From Rhodococcus sp. KRD162 (lineage in GTDB: Bacteria > Actinomycetota > Actinomycetes > Mycobacteriales > Mycobacteriaceae), in contig NZ_JABFAU010000013.1 in the NCBI RefSeq assembly GCF_017168335.1, positions 238,844 through 302,843 on the forward strand: a DNA stretch of 64,000 nt, in the 5' to 3' direction. How positions within the stretch are numbered: the first letter of the stretch is position 1; each line of letters begins with the position of its first letter. The notes beneath the pieces are model-generated. The model was not told the origin of the DNA. It did no database searches and worked only from the letters and a program-made list of their open reading frames with translations. Made by a program: the position numbers and the translations under genes. Below, in pieces: positions 44,857 through 53,580 of this stretch.

Positions 44857-45603
44857 CTAGCGAGCCGACCAACCACCATCCATGGTGTACGACGCTCCGG
44901 TCACCATGGACGCCTGCGCGGAGGACAACCAACCCACCAGTGAGGCGACTTCGTCTGGTTCGACGAGTCGCTTGATGGCTGCCTCGGTCAGGAGAACCTT
45001 CTCGAGCACTTCGTCCTCGGGAATGTCGTGCGCCTTGGCCTGGTCGGCGATCTGCTTTTCGACCAGGGGTGTTCGTACGTATCCGGGGTTGACGCAGTTG
45101 CTCGTCACACCGTGGGCGGCACCTTCGAGGGCTGTCACTTTCGACAGTCCTTCCAGCGCATGCTTCGCGGTGACGTATGCGACCTTGAATTCCGAGGCCC
45201 GCAACCCGTGTACGGACGACAGATTGATGACCCGGCCGAACCCCCGGGCGTACATCCCAGGCAACGCCGCACGAATCAACAGGAACGGAGCCTCGACCAT
45301 CAGCGTCTGAATTCTACGGAATGCACCGGGGTCGAAGTCGACGATCGGGGCGACGGTCTGGATTCCGGCATTGTTGACGAGGATGTCGACGTCCAACGTC
45401 AGCTCGTCCAGAGCGGCGGTGTCGAGCAGATCCACCGACCAGACGTCACCGCCGATCTCCGACGCCAATTCCTTTGCGGCAACGTCGTTCACATCGGCGA
45501 CGGTGACGCGGGCACCGCGGTCGGCGAGTTCTCGCGCGCAGGCGGCCCCGATGCCGGACGCTCCCCCGGTGACGAGGGCGGAGCGTCCGGTCAGGTCGGT
45601 CAC
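44857..45603 (-). CDS. bdhA: D-3-hydroxybutyrate dehydrogenase
   Basis: 248-aa short-chain dehydrogenase. The NAD-binding motif TGGASGIGAACARELADRG lies at about residues 12-30, NNAG at 84-87, and the catalytic Ser-Tyr-Lys in SSVHGLRASEFKVAYVTAKH (about 134-153). The SVHG motif, the VEKQIADQAKAHDIPEDEVL helix and the C-terminal YTMDGGWSAR match BdhA closely. It oxidises 3-hydroxybutyrate to acetoacetate. The GTG start overlaps the transporter stop by 4 bp (GTGA), so the two are coupled. Confidence 0.9.
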   Translation of the reverse strand: MTDLTGRSALVTGGASGIGAACARELADRGARVTVADVNDVAAKELASEIGGDVWSVDLLDTAALDELTLDVDILVNNAGIQTVAPIVDFDPGAFRRIQTLMVEAPFLLIRAALPGMYARGFGRVINLSSVHGLRASEFKVAYVTAKHALEGLSKVTALEGAAHGVTSNCVNPGYVRTPLVEKQIADQAKAHDIPEDEVLEKVLLTEAAIKRLVEPDEVASLVGWLSSAQASMVTGASYTMDGGWSAR

Positions 45604-46997
45604 TTCAGGCCCGCCTTGGCCAGCTCGGCTTCGGTGGCCAGATTCTTGGCGTCGGCGATATCGATGGTTTCGAGTGCCAGTCCCTTGGTCTCTCTGGCGA
45701 CGACGACGGCAACGACGGTGATCGCGCAGGCCACGGCCAGGTATGCCGCGATCGGAATCGAGGAGCCGTACACGTCGAGCAGCTTGACCGCGATGATCGG
45801 GGCCAGCGAGCCGGCGACGATCGAGGTGACCTGGTAGCCGAGTGACACACCGGAGTACCGCATCCGCGTCGGGAACATCTCGGCCATGATCGCGGGCTGG
45901 GTGGCGTACATGAAGGCGTGGAACATCAGGCCGATGATGATGGCCAGCATGATGACGACGTTGTGGCCGCTGTTCATCATCGGGAAGGCGAAGAAGCCCC
46001 ACGTTGCGGCGGTGATGGCACCGGCGAAGTAGACCGGGCGACGACCGATGCGGTCGGCGAGCTTGCCCACCAACGGAATTGTGCAGAAGTGGATCGCGTG
46101 GGCGATGAGCATCCACCACAGAATCGTGGAGGTATCGGTACCCACCTCGACCGAGAGGTACGTGATGGAGAAGGTCACGACCAGGTAGTACATGACGTTC
46201 TCACCGAAGCGCAGACCCATCGCGGTGAAGACGCCGCGGGGGTAACGCTTGACGACCTCGAAGACGCCGTACGACGCGGCCTTGATGACCTCGGCTTGCT
46301 TGTGAGCTTCGAGGAAGATCGGGGCGTCGGAGACCTTGGTGCGGATGTAGTAGCCGACGAACACGATGACTGCGGAGAGCCAGAACGCGACGCGCCAGCC
46401 CCAGCTGAGGAAGGCTTCGTCGGACAGTGTGGTCGTCAGGACGAGCAGCGCGATGGTGGCGAGCAGGTTGCCCGCGGGCACGCCTGCCTGCGGCCAGCTG
46501 GCCCAGAATCCGCGCGATTTGTTGGGGCTGTGTTCTGCGACGAGGAGAACCGCGCCGCCCCATTCGCCGCCGACCGCGAATCCCTGGATGAATCGCAGGG
46601 TCACCAGCAGCGCCGGTGCCCAGTAGCCGATCGCCTCGAATGTGGGGAGGCAGCCCATGAGGAAGGTGGCTCCGCCGACGAGGACGAGGCTGAACTGCAG
46701 CAATTTCTTTCGGCCGTATTTGTCGCCGTAGTGGCCGAAGACGATGCCGCCCAACGGGCGTGCGACGAAGCCGACGGCGTAGGTGACGAAGGCCGCGAGG
46801 ATGGCGTCGAGCTCACTGGTTCCGGCGGCGAAGAAGATCTTGCTGAACACCAGCGTTGCTGCGGTTCCGTAGAGGAAGAACTCGTACCACTCGACGATGG
46901 TGCCTGCCATCGATGCTCCGACGACCTTCTTGAGGCCCGCGGGGGTGGCATCGAGGTCCGGTTCGGACCGTTCTGCCAGCGGCTGATCGACGCTCAT
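45600..46997 (-). CDS. MHS-family MFS transporter (metabolite:H+ symporter)
   Basis: 465 aa with 12 predicted helices. MHS signatures: VGASMAGTIVEWYEFFLYGT at the start, the motif A-like GHYGDKYGRKKLLQFSLVLV and LRFIQGFAVGGEWGGAVLLV. Members take up dicarboxylates, shikimate, proline betaine and similar acids with protons. Here the downstream coupled gene is 3-hydroxybutyrate dehydrogenase, so 3-hydroxybutyrate or a related acid is the likely substrate (inference). The ATG at 46997 has AGGAGAG just upstream. It is divergent from a LysR gene. Confidence 0.9.
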   Translation of the reverse strand: MSVDQPLAERSEPDLDATPAGLKKVVGASMAGTIVEWYEFFLYGTAATLVFSKIFFAAGTSELDAILAAFVTYAVGFVARPLGGIVFGHYGDKYGRKKLLQFSLVLVGGATFLMGCLPTFEAIGYWAPALLVTLRFIQGFAVGGEWGGAVLLVAEHSPNKSRGFWASWPQAGVPAGNLLATIALLVLTTTLSDEAFLSWGWRVAFWLSAVIVFVGYYIRTKVSDAPIFLEAHKQAEVIKAASYGVFEVVKRYPRGVFTAMGLRFGENVMYYLVVTFSITYLSVEVGTDTSTILWWMLIAHAIHFCTIPLVGKLADRIGRRPVYFAGAITAATWGFFAFPMMNSGHNVVIMLAIIIGLMFHAFMYATQPAIMAEMFPTRMRYSGVSLGYQVTSIVAGSLAPIIAVKLLDVYGSSIPIAAYLAVACAITVVAVVVARETKGLALETIDIADAKNLATEAELAKAGLK

Positions 46998-47032
46998 TGA
47001 CTCTCCTGTGTTACTCGGCACTTCAGGCTCTT

Positions 47033-47140
47033 ATTTGTGACAGACCACACATTTGTGCGTTGCTCTGAGTATTGGTGCAGATTTGTGTCGATGCAAGGGC
47101 CATGAACGCAGGTCATATCTGCAAAACTGCAGATATGACC
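47033..47140. promoter_or_regulatory. LysR control region: 13-bp inverted repeat over the LysR start and ATTTGTG repeats
   Basis: GGTCATATCTGCA / TGCAGATATGACC (47111-47123, 47128-47140; 4-bp spacer) is perfect and contains the LysR ATG at 47135. Three direct ATTTGTG copies lie at 47033, 47051 and 47081 in the same divergent gap. The inverted repeat includes ATCTGCAAAACTGCAGAT, a good LysR-type palindrome. Confidence 0.65.
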
Positions 47141-48058
47141 CTCGGCAGCGCAAAGACTCCCAGTGCAGACGACCTGCTGGTGCTGCTTGCGGTCAGTCGG
47201 ACCGGTCGCTACAGCTCCGCGGCCGAGGACCTGGGCATCAATCACACGACCATTTCTCGACGCATCGCAGCGCTCGAGAACACACTCGGCGGACGGGTCC
47301 TCACCCGCGGTGCCGGGGGTTGGGAACTGACCCAGTTGGGCCGCGGCGCGCTGACTGCGGCCGAGGCCGTCGAGGACGCGCTACGCGCCCTCGTGTCCAC
47401 CGATGCAGGTGCGCTCGAGGGTGTCGTACGCATTTCGGCGACCGACGGATTCAGCGCGTACATCGCAGCTCCGGCCGCCGCGCGGGTGCAGCGCTCTCAT
47501 CCGCGGGTATCCGTGGAGATCGTCGCCGTCACCAGACGTGCGTCACAGCAGCGCTCCGGCCTGGACATCGAGATCGTCGTCGGCCAACCACAGGTGCATC
47601 GGGCCGAGGCAATTCGACTCGGGGACTACCGCCTCGGCCTCTACGCTTCCCGGACCTATCTGCAGGAACATGGAATGCCTCAGCGGCCCGCCGAACTCTC
47701 TGCCCATCCGTTCATCTACTTCATCGACTCGATGCTGCATGTGGACGATCTGGATCTGGCCCCGAACTTCACCCCGACGATGCGCCAATCGGTGACCTCG
47801 ACCAATGTTTTCGTCCATGTCGAGGCCACCCGAGCGTCAGCAGGAATCGGACTGCTTCCGTGCTTCATGGCCGACCGCCACCGCGACCTGAACAGAATCC
47901 TGCCCGACGCAATAGCCGTGAAACTGACCTATTGGCTGGTGGCGAGAACCGAGGCCCTGCGGCGCCCGGAGGTGTCGGCAGTGGTCGACGCGATCCGGTC
48001 CGTCGTCGACGAGCAGCGCTCGCAGTTGTTGGGAGAGAACAATTCTCGCCCGGAGTGA
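47135..48058 (+). CDS. LysR-family transcriptional regulator of the 3-hydroxybutyrate operon
   Basis: 307 aa from ATG 47135. The winged helix-turn-helix lies at about residues 10-65 (LLVLLAVSRTGRYSSAAEDL, then NHTTISRRIAALENTLGGRV), followed by an effector domain. It is divergent from the MHS transporter and bdhA. ATG 47102 is an alternative start; 47135 is preferred because homology starts soon after it. That start lies within a perfect palindrome, so binding there would block its own expression. Its inducer is probably the transported acid. Confidence 0.85.
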   Translation: MTLGSAKTPSADDLLVLLAVSRTGRYSSAAEDLGINHTTISRRIAALENTLGGRVLTRGAGGWELTQLGRGALTAAEAVEDALRALVSTDAGALEGVVRISATDGFSAYIAAPAAARVQRSHPRVSVEIVAVTRRASQQRSGLDIEIVVGQPQVHRAEAIRLGDYRLGLYASRTYLQEHGMPQRPAELSAHPFIYFIDSMLHVDDLDLAPNFTPTMRQSVTSTNVFVHVEATRASAGIGLLPCFMADRHRDLNRILPDAIAVKLTYWLVARTEALRRPEVSAVVDAIRSVVDEQRSQLLGENNSRPE

Positions 48059-48097
48059 CGGCGGAGCACAGACCCCGCGTCGGATCGTGTCCGAGGA

Positions 48098-48718
48098 TCA
48101 GAGTCCGCCCTGCATGTCGTCGATGTTGCCGACTGCCGGGGTTCCCTCGACGAGGCCGTAACGCAGGTACACGGTGCCCTTGCCCCCGGCTGCGGGTGGC
48201 TCGAGCAGCGTCAGGTTGCTGGGCACGGCGCCCTCGGCGAACACCTTCTTGCCCGATCCGAGCACGATGGGGTGTACCCAGAGGTCGAGTCGGTCGAAGA
48301 GCTTCTCGCGCAACAGAGTCTGGACCAGATTCAGGCTCCCGACCACCTTGATGTTCTCGTGTCGATCTCGGATCTCGCGCACTGCACCGACCAGGTCCGA
48401 TCCAAGTCGCGTCGAACCGTCCCAGGACAGGTCGGGGGTGCCGCGCGAGGCCACGTACTTCGGTATCGCGTTGAACAGCGTTGCGAACGAATCGTTGTGG
48501 TGTGGCCAGTAGGCAGCGAAGATGTCGTATGTCCGCCGCCCGAGAAGGAGCGCATCGGTGCCCTCGTATGCGGCGGCAACTTGCGCACCGGACGTCTCGT
48601 CGAGCAGGGGTGCCTGCCAACCACCGTGGGGGAAGTTCTCCGGGTCCTCCTCAGGCCCTCCAGGTGACTGCGCGACGAGGTCGAGGGTGGCGAAAAGCTC
48701 CAAAGTGATCAGGCCCAT
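48098..48718 (-). CDS. Dihydrofolate-reductase-like (RibD C-terminal) family protein
   Basis: 206 aa. The RibD-C/DHFR fold is seen in MGLITLELFATLDLVAQSPG, ALLLGRRTYDIFAAYWPHHN, the NADPH-binding IKVVGSLNLVQTLL and a late VHPIVLGSGKKVFAEGAVP. Free-standing members are common in actinobacteria; their substrate is not known and they are not true folate enzymes. GGAGAG lies just upstream of the ATG at 48718. It follows the arr gene on the same strand after about 85 bp. Confidence 0.88.
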   Translation of the reverse strand: MGLITLELFATLDLVAQSPGGPEEDPENFPHGGWQAPLLDETSGAQVAAAYEGTDALLLGRRTYDIFAAYWPHHNDSFATLFNAIPKYVASRGTPDLSWDGSTRLGSDLVGAVREIRDRHENIKVVGSLNLVQTLLREKLFDRLDLWVHPIVLGSGKKVFAEGAVPSNLTLLEPPAAGGKGTVYLRYGLVEGTPAVGNIDDMQGGL

Positions 48719-48803
48719 GACTGCTCTCCGTTCGGTGTTGTCGTATCTGTATCGACAACGCCCGGCCCCGGAACTCACCGTCTCGAGCTCATCGGATGAT
48801 CGA

Positions 48804-49232
48804 TCAGTCGTAGAGAACTGCCGTTCCCTGGCGGCGCAGTGCATCGAGCCCTGCTCTGAAGGTGGCCAGATACTCGGACGAGTGGCCGACCCAGTCGGTC
48901 ATCTCACCGACCACCCGCACCGGTTCGGCGCTTCGGTACGAGTGCGTCGGATTGCCGGGGAACTTCTTGTCGGTGACGTTCGGGTCGTCCTCCACACTGC
49001 CGGTCGGTTCGACGATGTAGACGCGCGGATGCCCTTTCCCGACGGCCATTTCCGCGGCGAGCACAGCGCCGTCCAGCACCTGGGTCATGTAGACGAAATT
49101 CGAGATGTGCTCCGGACGGTAGTTCGATCGATGACCGGACACCAGAAAGTCTCCAGCTCGGAGATCGGCCCTGGTCCCGTGGAAATACGCGCCGGACTCA
49201 TGAATCTGGAACCGTTCCGGAGTGGCTGTCAT
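48804..49232 (-). CDS. arr: NAD+-rifampin ADP-ribosyltransferase
   Basis: 142 aa, the normal size of Arr enzymes. It inactivates rifamycins by ADP-ribosylating the hydroxyl at C23. The residues equivalent to His19, Tyr49 and Asp84 of the M. smegmatis enzyme are at about His18 (AYFHGTRADLRAGDFLVSGH), Tyr47 (NFVYMTQVLDGAVLAAEMA) and Asp82 (EDDPNVTDKKFPGNPTHSYR). The ATG at 49232 fixes the family start. It is single-copy, in chromosomal context, with no transposon, integron or other resistance gene near, so it is probably intrinsic. Confidence 0.95.
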   Translation of the reverse strand: MTATPERFQIHESGAYFHGTRADLRAGDFLVSGHRSNYRPEHISNFVYMTQVLDGAVLAAEMAVGKGHPRVYIVEPTGSVEDDPNVTDKKFPGNPTHSYRSAEPVRVVGEMTDWVGHSSEYLATFRAGLDALRRQGTAVLYD

Positions 49233-49395
49233 GTCGATCTCCCTCGCTCGTCGCTGCCGGGAGATTCTGTACTGCCGGTGGGGTCTTGCCGCAAGCCCCC
49301 ACCTCGGCGATAAGCTGAAGGCAACGGAGCCGACGAGGGTGGGGCGTCTACCGTCGAGCACACGGAATGTCCGTCCGAGAAGGAGCGCCCCCACG

Positions 49396-50118
49396 ATGTC
49401 CGATATCGATTTCTATTTCGATCCGGTGTGCCCGTTCGCCTGGATGACCAGCAAGTGGGTCCGTAAGGTCCAAGCCCAACGCGAGTACACCGTCGACTGG
49501 CGGTTCATCTCGCTTCGACTGCTCAATTCGCACATCGACTACGACGCGCACTTTCCGCCCGAGTACGAGGCCGGGCACACGGCGGGACTGCGACTGCTGC
49601 GCGCGGCAGCCGACGTTCGTCGTGAACACGGGTCGGCGGCGATCGGGCCGCTCTACCATGCCCTCGGCACGCACATATTCGACACCGAGGTGGTGCCCGA
49701 CGACGCTGCGAGCCACGGCCATCGCGGCACCGCAGAATTCCTCGGGCCGATCCTCGAAGAACTCGGGTTGCCCACTCATCACACTGCAGCACTGGATGAT
49801 TCGTCGTTCGACGAGGAAATCCGCACGGAAACCGATCAGGCGCTCTCGCTGACCGGCAAGGACGTCGGAACTCCCATCATCGCCTTCGAGCCACCGGACG
49901 GAGTCGCCTTCTTCGGACCGGTGATCAGTCGGCTACCCAGTGACGAGGAAGCAGTACAGCTGTGGGACAACGTCATCGGACTGGCCAGGTTTTCCGGATT
50001 CGCCGAGATGAAGCGCAGCCTGCGTGAGCTACCCCAATTGAAGGCGCTCGGTGTGCAGGAGGACGAAGTGGGCGTGCAACAGGATTGGCACGGCGGGAGC
50101 CGACGCCAGAAGAAGTAG
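49396..50118 (+). CDS. Thioredoxin-fold DsbA-family protein, Rv2466c-like (mycothiol-dependent reductase)
   Basis: 240 aa. The family N-terminal DFYFDPVCPFAWMTSKWV (about residues 5-21), the GLRLLRAAADVRREHG and HIF stretches, GTPIIAFEPPDGVAFFGPVI and the late WDNVIGLARFSGFAEMKR match Rv2466c, a mycothiol-dependent reductase that activates some nitro-drugs. The Rv2466c active site is CPWC as I recall; here it is CPFA, so only the nucleophilic Cys remains. The ATG at 49396 follows AAGGAGC. It is divergent from arr. Confidence 0.85.
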   Translation: MSDIDFYFDPVCPFAWMTSKWVRKVQAQREYTVDWRFISLRLLNSHIDYDAHFPPEYEAGHTAGLRLLRAAADVRREHGSAAIGPLYHALGTHIFDTEVVPDDAASHGHRGTAEFLGPILEELGLPTHHTAALDDSSFDEEIRTETDQALSLTGKDVGTPIIAFEPPDGVAFFGPVISRLPSDEEAVQLWDNVIGLARFSGFAEMKRSLRELPQLKALGVQEDEVGVQQDWHGGSRRQKK

Positions 50119-50194
50119 CTTCCCGGCCCGGGCCAGGCACCCTGACGACGCATGCCGGTCGGCAAGCACCGATCGATGAGGCATCATTGAGACG

Positions 50195-50611
50195 ATGAAC
50201 GATCTCGAATATCTCGGTTCCCTGCTCGGCACCCTCGACGCCGAGCTACAGCGACTGACCGAGGCCGAGCCCGGTTCCGACGAGCACAATTCTGCCGTCG
50301 ACGCCGCCGCTGACGCGGTGTTCCGGCTTCGAGAAAAGGTCAAGGCCGGCCACACCAGCAAAAAGGCCTACTACCTCGCCGCCTCTACCGATCCCCAGGG
50401 CATTCGGGTCGAGGGCATCTGTGCGCTGCACGGCAAACGCATCCACCAGTTGGTACTCGACCAGGGTTGGATGCATGTGGACGATACCGCCGTCCTGGCC
50501 GCCCTCGATGACGATCAGCTCAGCCGCTACCGCGCCGTCGCCGGACGAGGGGTGGCCAGCACGTTCCGCGATGCCCGCGAATACCTGGCCACAGCAACAG
50601 GTCTCGCCTAG
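50195..50611 (+). CDS. Hypothetical protein
   Basis: 138-aa soluble protein. The N-terminal half is an acidic helix pair (YLGSLLGTLDAELQRLTEAE); the second half has GICALHGKRIHQLVLDQGW and ends LSRYRAVAGRGVASTFRDA. I do not recognise a family. It follows the Rv2466c-like gene by 76 bp on the same strand. The codon pattern and length suggest a real gene. No function is proposed. Confidence 0.6.
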   Translation: MNDLEYLGSLLGTLDAELQRLTEAEPGSDEHNSAVDAAADAVFRLREKVKAGHTSKKAYYLAASTDPQGIRVEGICALHGKRIHQLVLDQGWMHVDDTAVLAALDDDQLSRYRAVAGRGVASTFRDAREYLATATGLA

Positions 50612-50712
50612 CGTCGTTCTGCGGCCCGACGAGAGCACCCCGCAAAGCACAGGCCCGCGTTCCGAAAGACCATGGACTCGAGTATCGAGTGGGTGGCTGG
50701 TTCGAGCAAGGC

Positions 50713-51345
50713 TCAGCCCGTCGGGATCGTTCCGACACGAACCTGAATGTGGCCTCCGCGTGCCGACGCCGCACGCACTCCTGTCAGCCGGCGCTCCACC
50801 GGCGTCCACGGATGCGCGTCGATGTCGGCTCCGCCGAGTCGGCAGGCCAGGCGAGCGAGCGGAGTCCACACCGCAGCTGCACCTGTGGGCTTCTGCATGT
50901 CCACGACGGCGATGTCGCCGCCGGGCCGCGTAGCGACGATCATCGTCTTCAGTGCCGACTCCCATGCTGCCATCAGAGACAGCGCGTACGTGCTGATAGC
51001 AGCGTCGAACCGTCGGTCATCTCCCAACTCGGCGGGATCGACGCTGGTGGCGTCGGCTTCGATCAGCGTGACGTTCGACCACCCGGCCGAGGTGGCGCGC
51101 CGACGAGCCTGCCCGAGCATCTGCGCGCTGGCATCGACTCCGGTGATGGAGCCGCTCGGCCCGATCTGTTGCTGGAGCAGGGAGAAGTTGAGTCCGGTGC
51201 CGCACCCGATGTCGAGTACGTGACTGCCGTTCGGAAGCGAGAGCAGCTCGATCGCGGCTGCGCGCCCCGAGCGGTAGACCGGCCACTCGAAGGAGATCAC
51301 GTCGTACAGCCGCGCAGACGTGGTGTAGGGCGTAGGTCTTTTCAT
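50713..51345 (-). CDS. Class I SAM-dependent methyltransferase
   Basis: 210 aa. The SAM-binding motif HVLDIGCGTGLNFSLLQQQI lies at about residues 43-62, with the acidic loop ITGVDASAQMLGQARRRA and a motif IV region in FDAAISTYALSLM. The start MKRPTPYTTSARLYDVIS is typical of the UbiE/COQ5-like group acting on small molecules or quinones. The ATG at 51345 is the family start. The substrate is unknown; it stands between unrelated genes. Confidence 0.87.
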   Translation of the reverse strand: MKRPTPYTTSARLYDVISFEWPVYRSGRAAAIELLSLPNGSHVLDIGCGTGLNFSLLQQQIGPSGSITGVDASAQMLGQARRRATSAGWSNVTLIEADATSVDPAELGDDRRFDAAISTYALSLMAAWESALKTMIVATRPGGDIAVVDMQKPTGAAAVWTPLARLACRLGGADIDAHPWTPVERRLTGVRAASARGGHIQVRVGTIPTG

Positions 51346-51539
51346 CTGGGATGTCCGTTCCAGGTCGGGATAGGTGCCGAATCGGTCGAATCGGGCAGAC
51401 TCGTGCGTATGGGAACACTGATTGCCACTGTAAAAACACTCGGGACAGATCGACGGGTTGCTCGAATCGTGCACGACGTTCGTATCCGCTGACCTGACCG
51501 ACACGATAGTTCCTCGACCGAAATGACAGGTGAGAGCGC

Positions 51540-52997
51540 ATGAACGCACGCGGGGTTCAGTGGCTCGAGAAGACCGATCTCGTCGTCGTGGGCGGCGGCA
51601 CCGCAGGCATCGTGGCAGCGAAGACCGCCGCCGGATTCGGGCGCGAGGTTGTTCTCGTCGAACGCGAACGCACCGGCGGCGACTGCCTGTGGACCGGATG
51701 CGTGCCCTCCAAGGCACTGCTCGCGGCTGCCTCGGTGGCAGCGACGGTTCGATCGGCGTCCCGTTTCGGGATCGACACCGACCCACCGCGCGTGGATTTC
51801 GCGCGCGTGATGCAGCACGTGCACAGTGCGATCGCCGAGATCGCTCCGGTCGATTCGCCGGAGGCCCTCGCCGAGGCCGGAGTGCAGGTGATCGACGCAG
51901 ACGCAGTGTTCACCGGGCCGAACACGGTGCTGGTCGGGACGTGGACGCTCCGCTTCGGGCAGGCGATCGTGACCACCGGCGCGTACCCCGCGGTGCCCGC
52001 GATCGAGGGCATCGAGCACGTGGACTACCTGACCAGCGATACCGTGTGGGATCTGAAGGACCTGCCGCAGCGACTGCTGATCGTCGGTGCCGGATCGGTG
52101 GGTTGCGAAATGGCGCAGGCATTCTCGCGCCTGGGATCCGAAGTCACGCTGGTCGGACGTTCCGCGACCATCGCGCCCCGCGAGGACGCGTCGGCGACGG
52201 CGATACTGACTCGAGTGCTCACGAACGAGGGCGTGCGAGTACTGACTTCCGCCGCCGTCGTGCGGATCGAGGACGGCTCGGCCGTCACTGATACGGGCAT
52301 CGAGCTCGGGTTCGATCGGGTGCTCATCGCCACCGGACGGACTCCACGCACCGCGTCTTTGGGCCTGGAATCGGCCGGTGTGGGGTTGGACGACAACGGA
52401 TTCGTGCGGGTCGACGAGCAACTGCGCACCACCAATCCCCGCATCTGGGCGGCCGGAGATCTCACCGGCCATCCGCAGTTCACCCACACTGCCGGTGTGC
52501 ACGGCAGCCTGGCCGCGAGCAATGCGGCACTCGGTCTCGGCCGCAAGGTCAGTACGACGGGAACGCCGCGGGTGATCTTCACCGATCCCGAAATCGCCTC
52601 GGCCGGAATCGATGTACGCACTGCACGGCAGCGGGGGCTCCGTCTGCAGACGCTCGACCACCGACACCTCGATCGTGCCGTCACCGAGGGGGCTACCGAC
52701 GGATCGACGACGCTGGTACTCGACGGCAAACGTCGCATCCTCGGGGCGTGCGTGGTGGGGCCGCGAGCGGGCGAGACGATCGGGGAGTTGATCATCGCCG
52801 TCGAGCAGGGGCTGCGTACCCGCGATCTCGCCGGGGCCACCCATCCGTATCCGACGTACAACGATGGTCCGTGGAACGCGGCGATAGCGGATGTGAAGGC
52901 ACAGTTGGGTTCTCCCGTCATTTCGCGAGCACTGGCCGCACTGGCGACGGTGCGCGGCACCTGGATTCTCAGGAAAGCGCGCGATACCCGGCGATGA
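51540..52997 (+). CDS. Pyridine nucleotide-disulfide oxidoreductase (mercuric-reductase/LPD-like)
   Basis: 485-aa flavoprotein. The FAD motif LVVVGGGTAGIVAAKTAAG lies at about residues 13-31, the redox disulfide in GGDCLWTGCVPSKALLAAAS (Cys47 and Cys52), the NAD motif LLIVGAGSVGCEMAQAFSRL near 180, and a dimerisation domain follows. The C-terminal region has HPYPTYNDGPWNAA where the family places its His-Glu catalytic pair, but reads less typically. The best match is the MerA-like subgroup of unknown substrate. No mer or lipoyl genes are nearby. It overlaps the convergent next gene by 29 bp. Confidence 0.87.
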   Translation: MNARGVQWLEKTDLVVVGGGTAGIVAAKTAAGFGREVVLVERERTGGDCLWTGCVPSKALLAAASVAATVRSASRFGIDTDPPRVDFARVMQHVHSAIAEIAPVDSPEALAEAGVQVIDADAVFTGPNTVLVGTWTLRFGQAIVTTGAYPAVPAIEGIEHVDYLTSDTVWDLKDLPQRLLIVGAGSVGCEMAQAFSRLGSEVTLVGRSATIAPREDASATAILTRVLTNEGVRVLTSAAVVRIEDGSAVTDTGIELGFDRVLIATGRTPRTASLGLESAGVGLDDNGFVRVDEQLRTTNPRIWAAGDLTGHPQFTHTAGVHGSLAASNAALGLGRKVSTTGTPRVIFTDPEIASAGIDVRTARQRGLRLQTLDHRHLDRAVTEGATDGSTTLVLDGKRRILGACVVGPRAGETIGELIIAVEQGLRTRDLAGATHPYPTYNDGPWNAAIADVKAQLGSPVISRALAALATVRGTWILRKARDTRR

Positions 52998-53580
52998 TCC
53001 GTTGACCGGAGCTCACCGCGACCACTGCCGCCCAGACCACCGCGATCTGCCACGAGATTCCCGGCAGTAACAACCAGAGACTGTGCACCGCAATGGTTTC
53101 GGCACCCTCGGCCATACCGCCGAGGAAGGAGAGCGAGCGGCCGTCGTCGATGGTGCGGCCGTTGCGCTCGGCGATGGAGGAGAACGCGAGAAACGCGGTG
53201 CCGTTGATGTAGTACGCCAACAACACCAGCAAGAACGGCCACCACGGGGCGTCGTAGCCGGCCGAGGCACCCACTGCAACGCCCACCACCGTGGTGCCGT
53301 AGACCACGAAATCGGCGGTGATGTCGAAGAATCCGCCTGCCCCCGCTGTTGTCTTTCGCCTGCGCGCCAATGGCCCGTCCAGGCCGTCGGCGATGCGGGA
53401 GACGATCCACAACACCAACGCGAGCGCCCAGAACTGCAGGCCGGCCGCCAGTGCGCTACCGAGGCCGAGTACGAGTCCTGCTGCGGTGATCCGGTCCGGT
53501 GTGATCGCGGGGCGGTCGAGGGCTCGGGCACAGCGATCGAGCGGGCCGTCGAGGTGGCGGCGCAGAAAACTGTCGATCAT
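52969..53580 (-). CDS. CDP-alcohol phosphatidyltransferase family protein
   Basis: 203-aa membrane enzyme with about six helices. The catalytic signature D-G-x2-D-G-x2-A-R-x8-G-x3-D-x3-D is present as ADGLDGPLARRRKTTAGAGG followed by FFDITADF (about residues 64-91). Members join an alcohol to a CDP-activated lipid; the acceptor here is not known. The ATG at 53580 overlaps the upstream gene's stop by 4 bp, so the pair with the TVP38-type protein is coupled. Confidence 0.9.
   Translation of the reverse strand: MIDSFLRRHLDGPLDRCARALDRPAITPDRITAAGLVLGLGSALAAGLQFWALALVLWIVSRIADGLDGPLARRRKTTAGAGGFFDITADFVVYGTTVVGVAVGASAGYDAPWWPFLLVLLAYYINGTAFLAFSSIAERNGRTIDDGRSLSFLGGMAEGAETIAVHSLWLLLPGISWQIAVVWAAVVAVSSGQRIIAGYRALS

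Noticed and set aside
48804..49232. arr as part of a resistance island or integron
   Set aside because: No integrase, attC-like site, transposase or other resistance gene lies nearby, and composition matches the neighbours.
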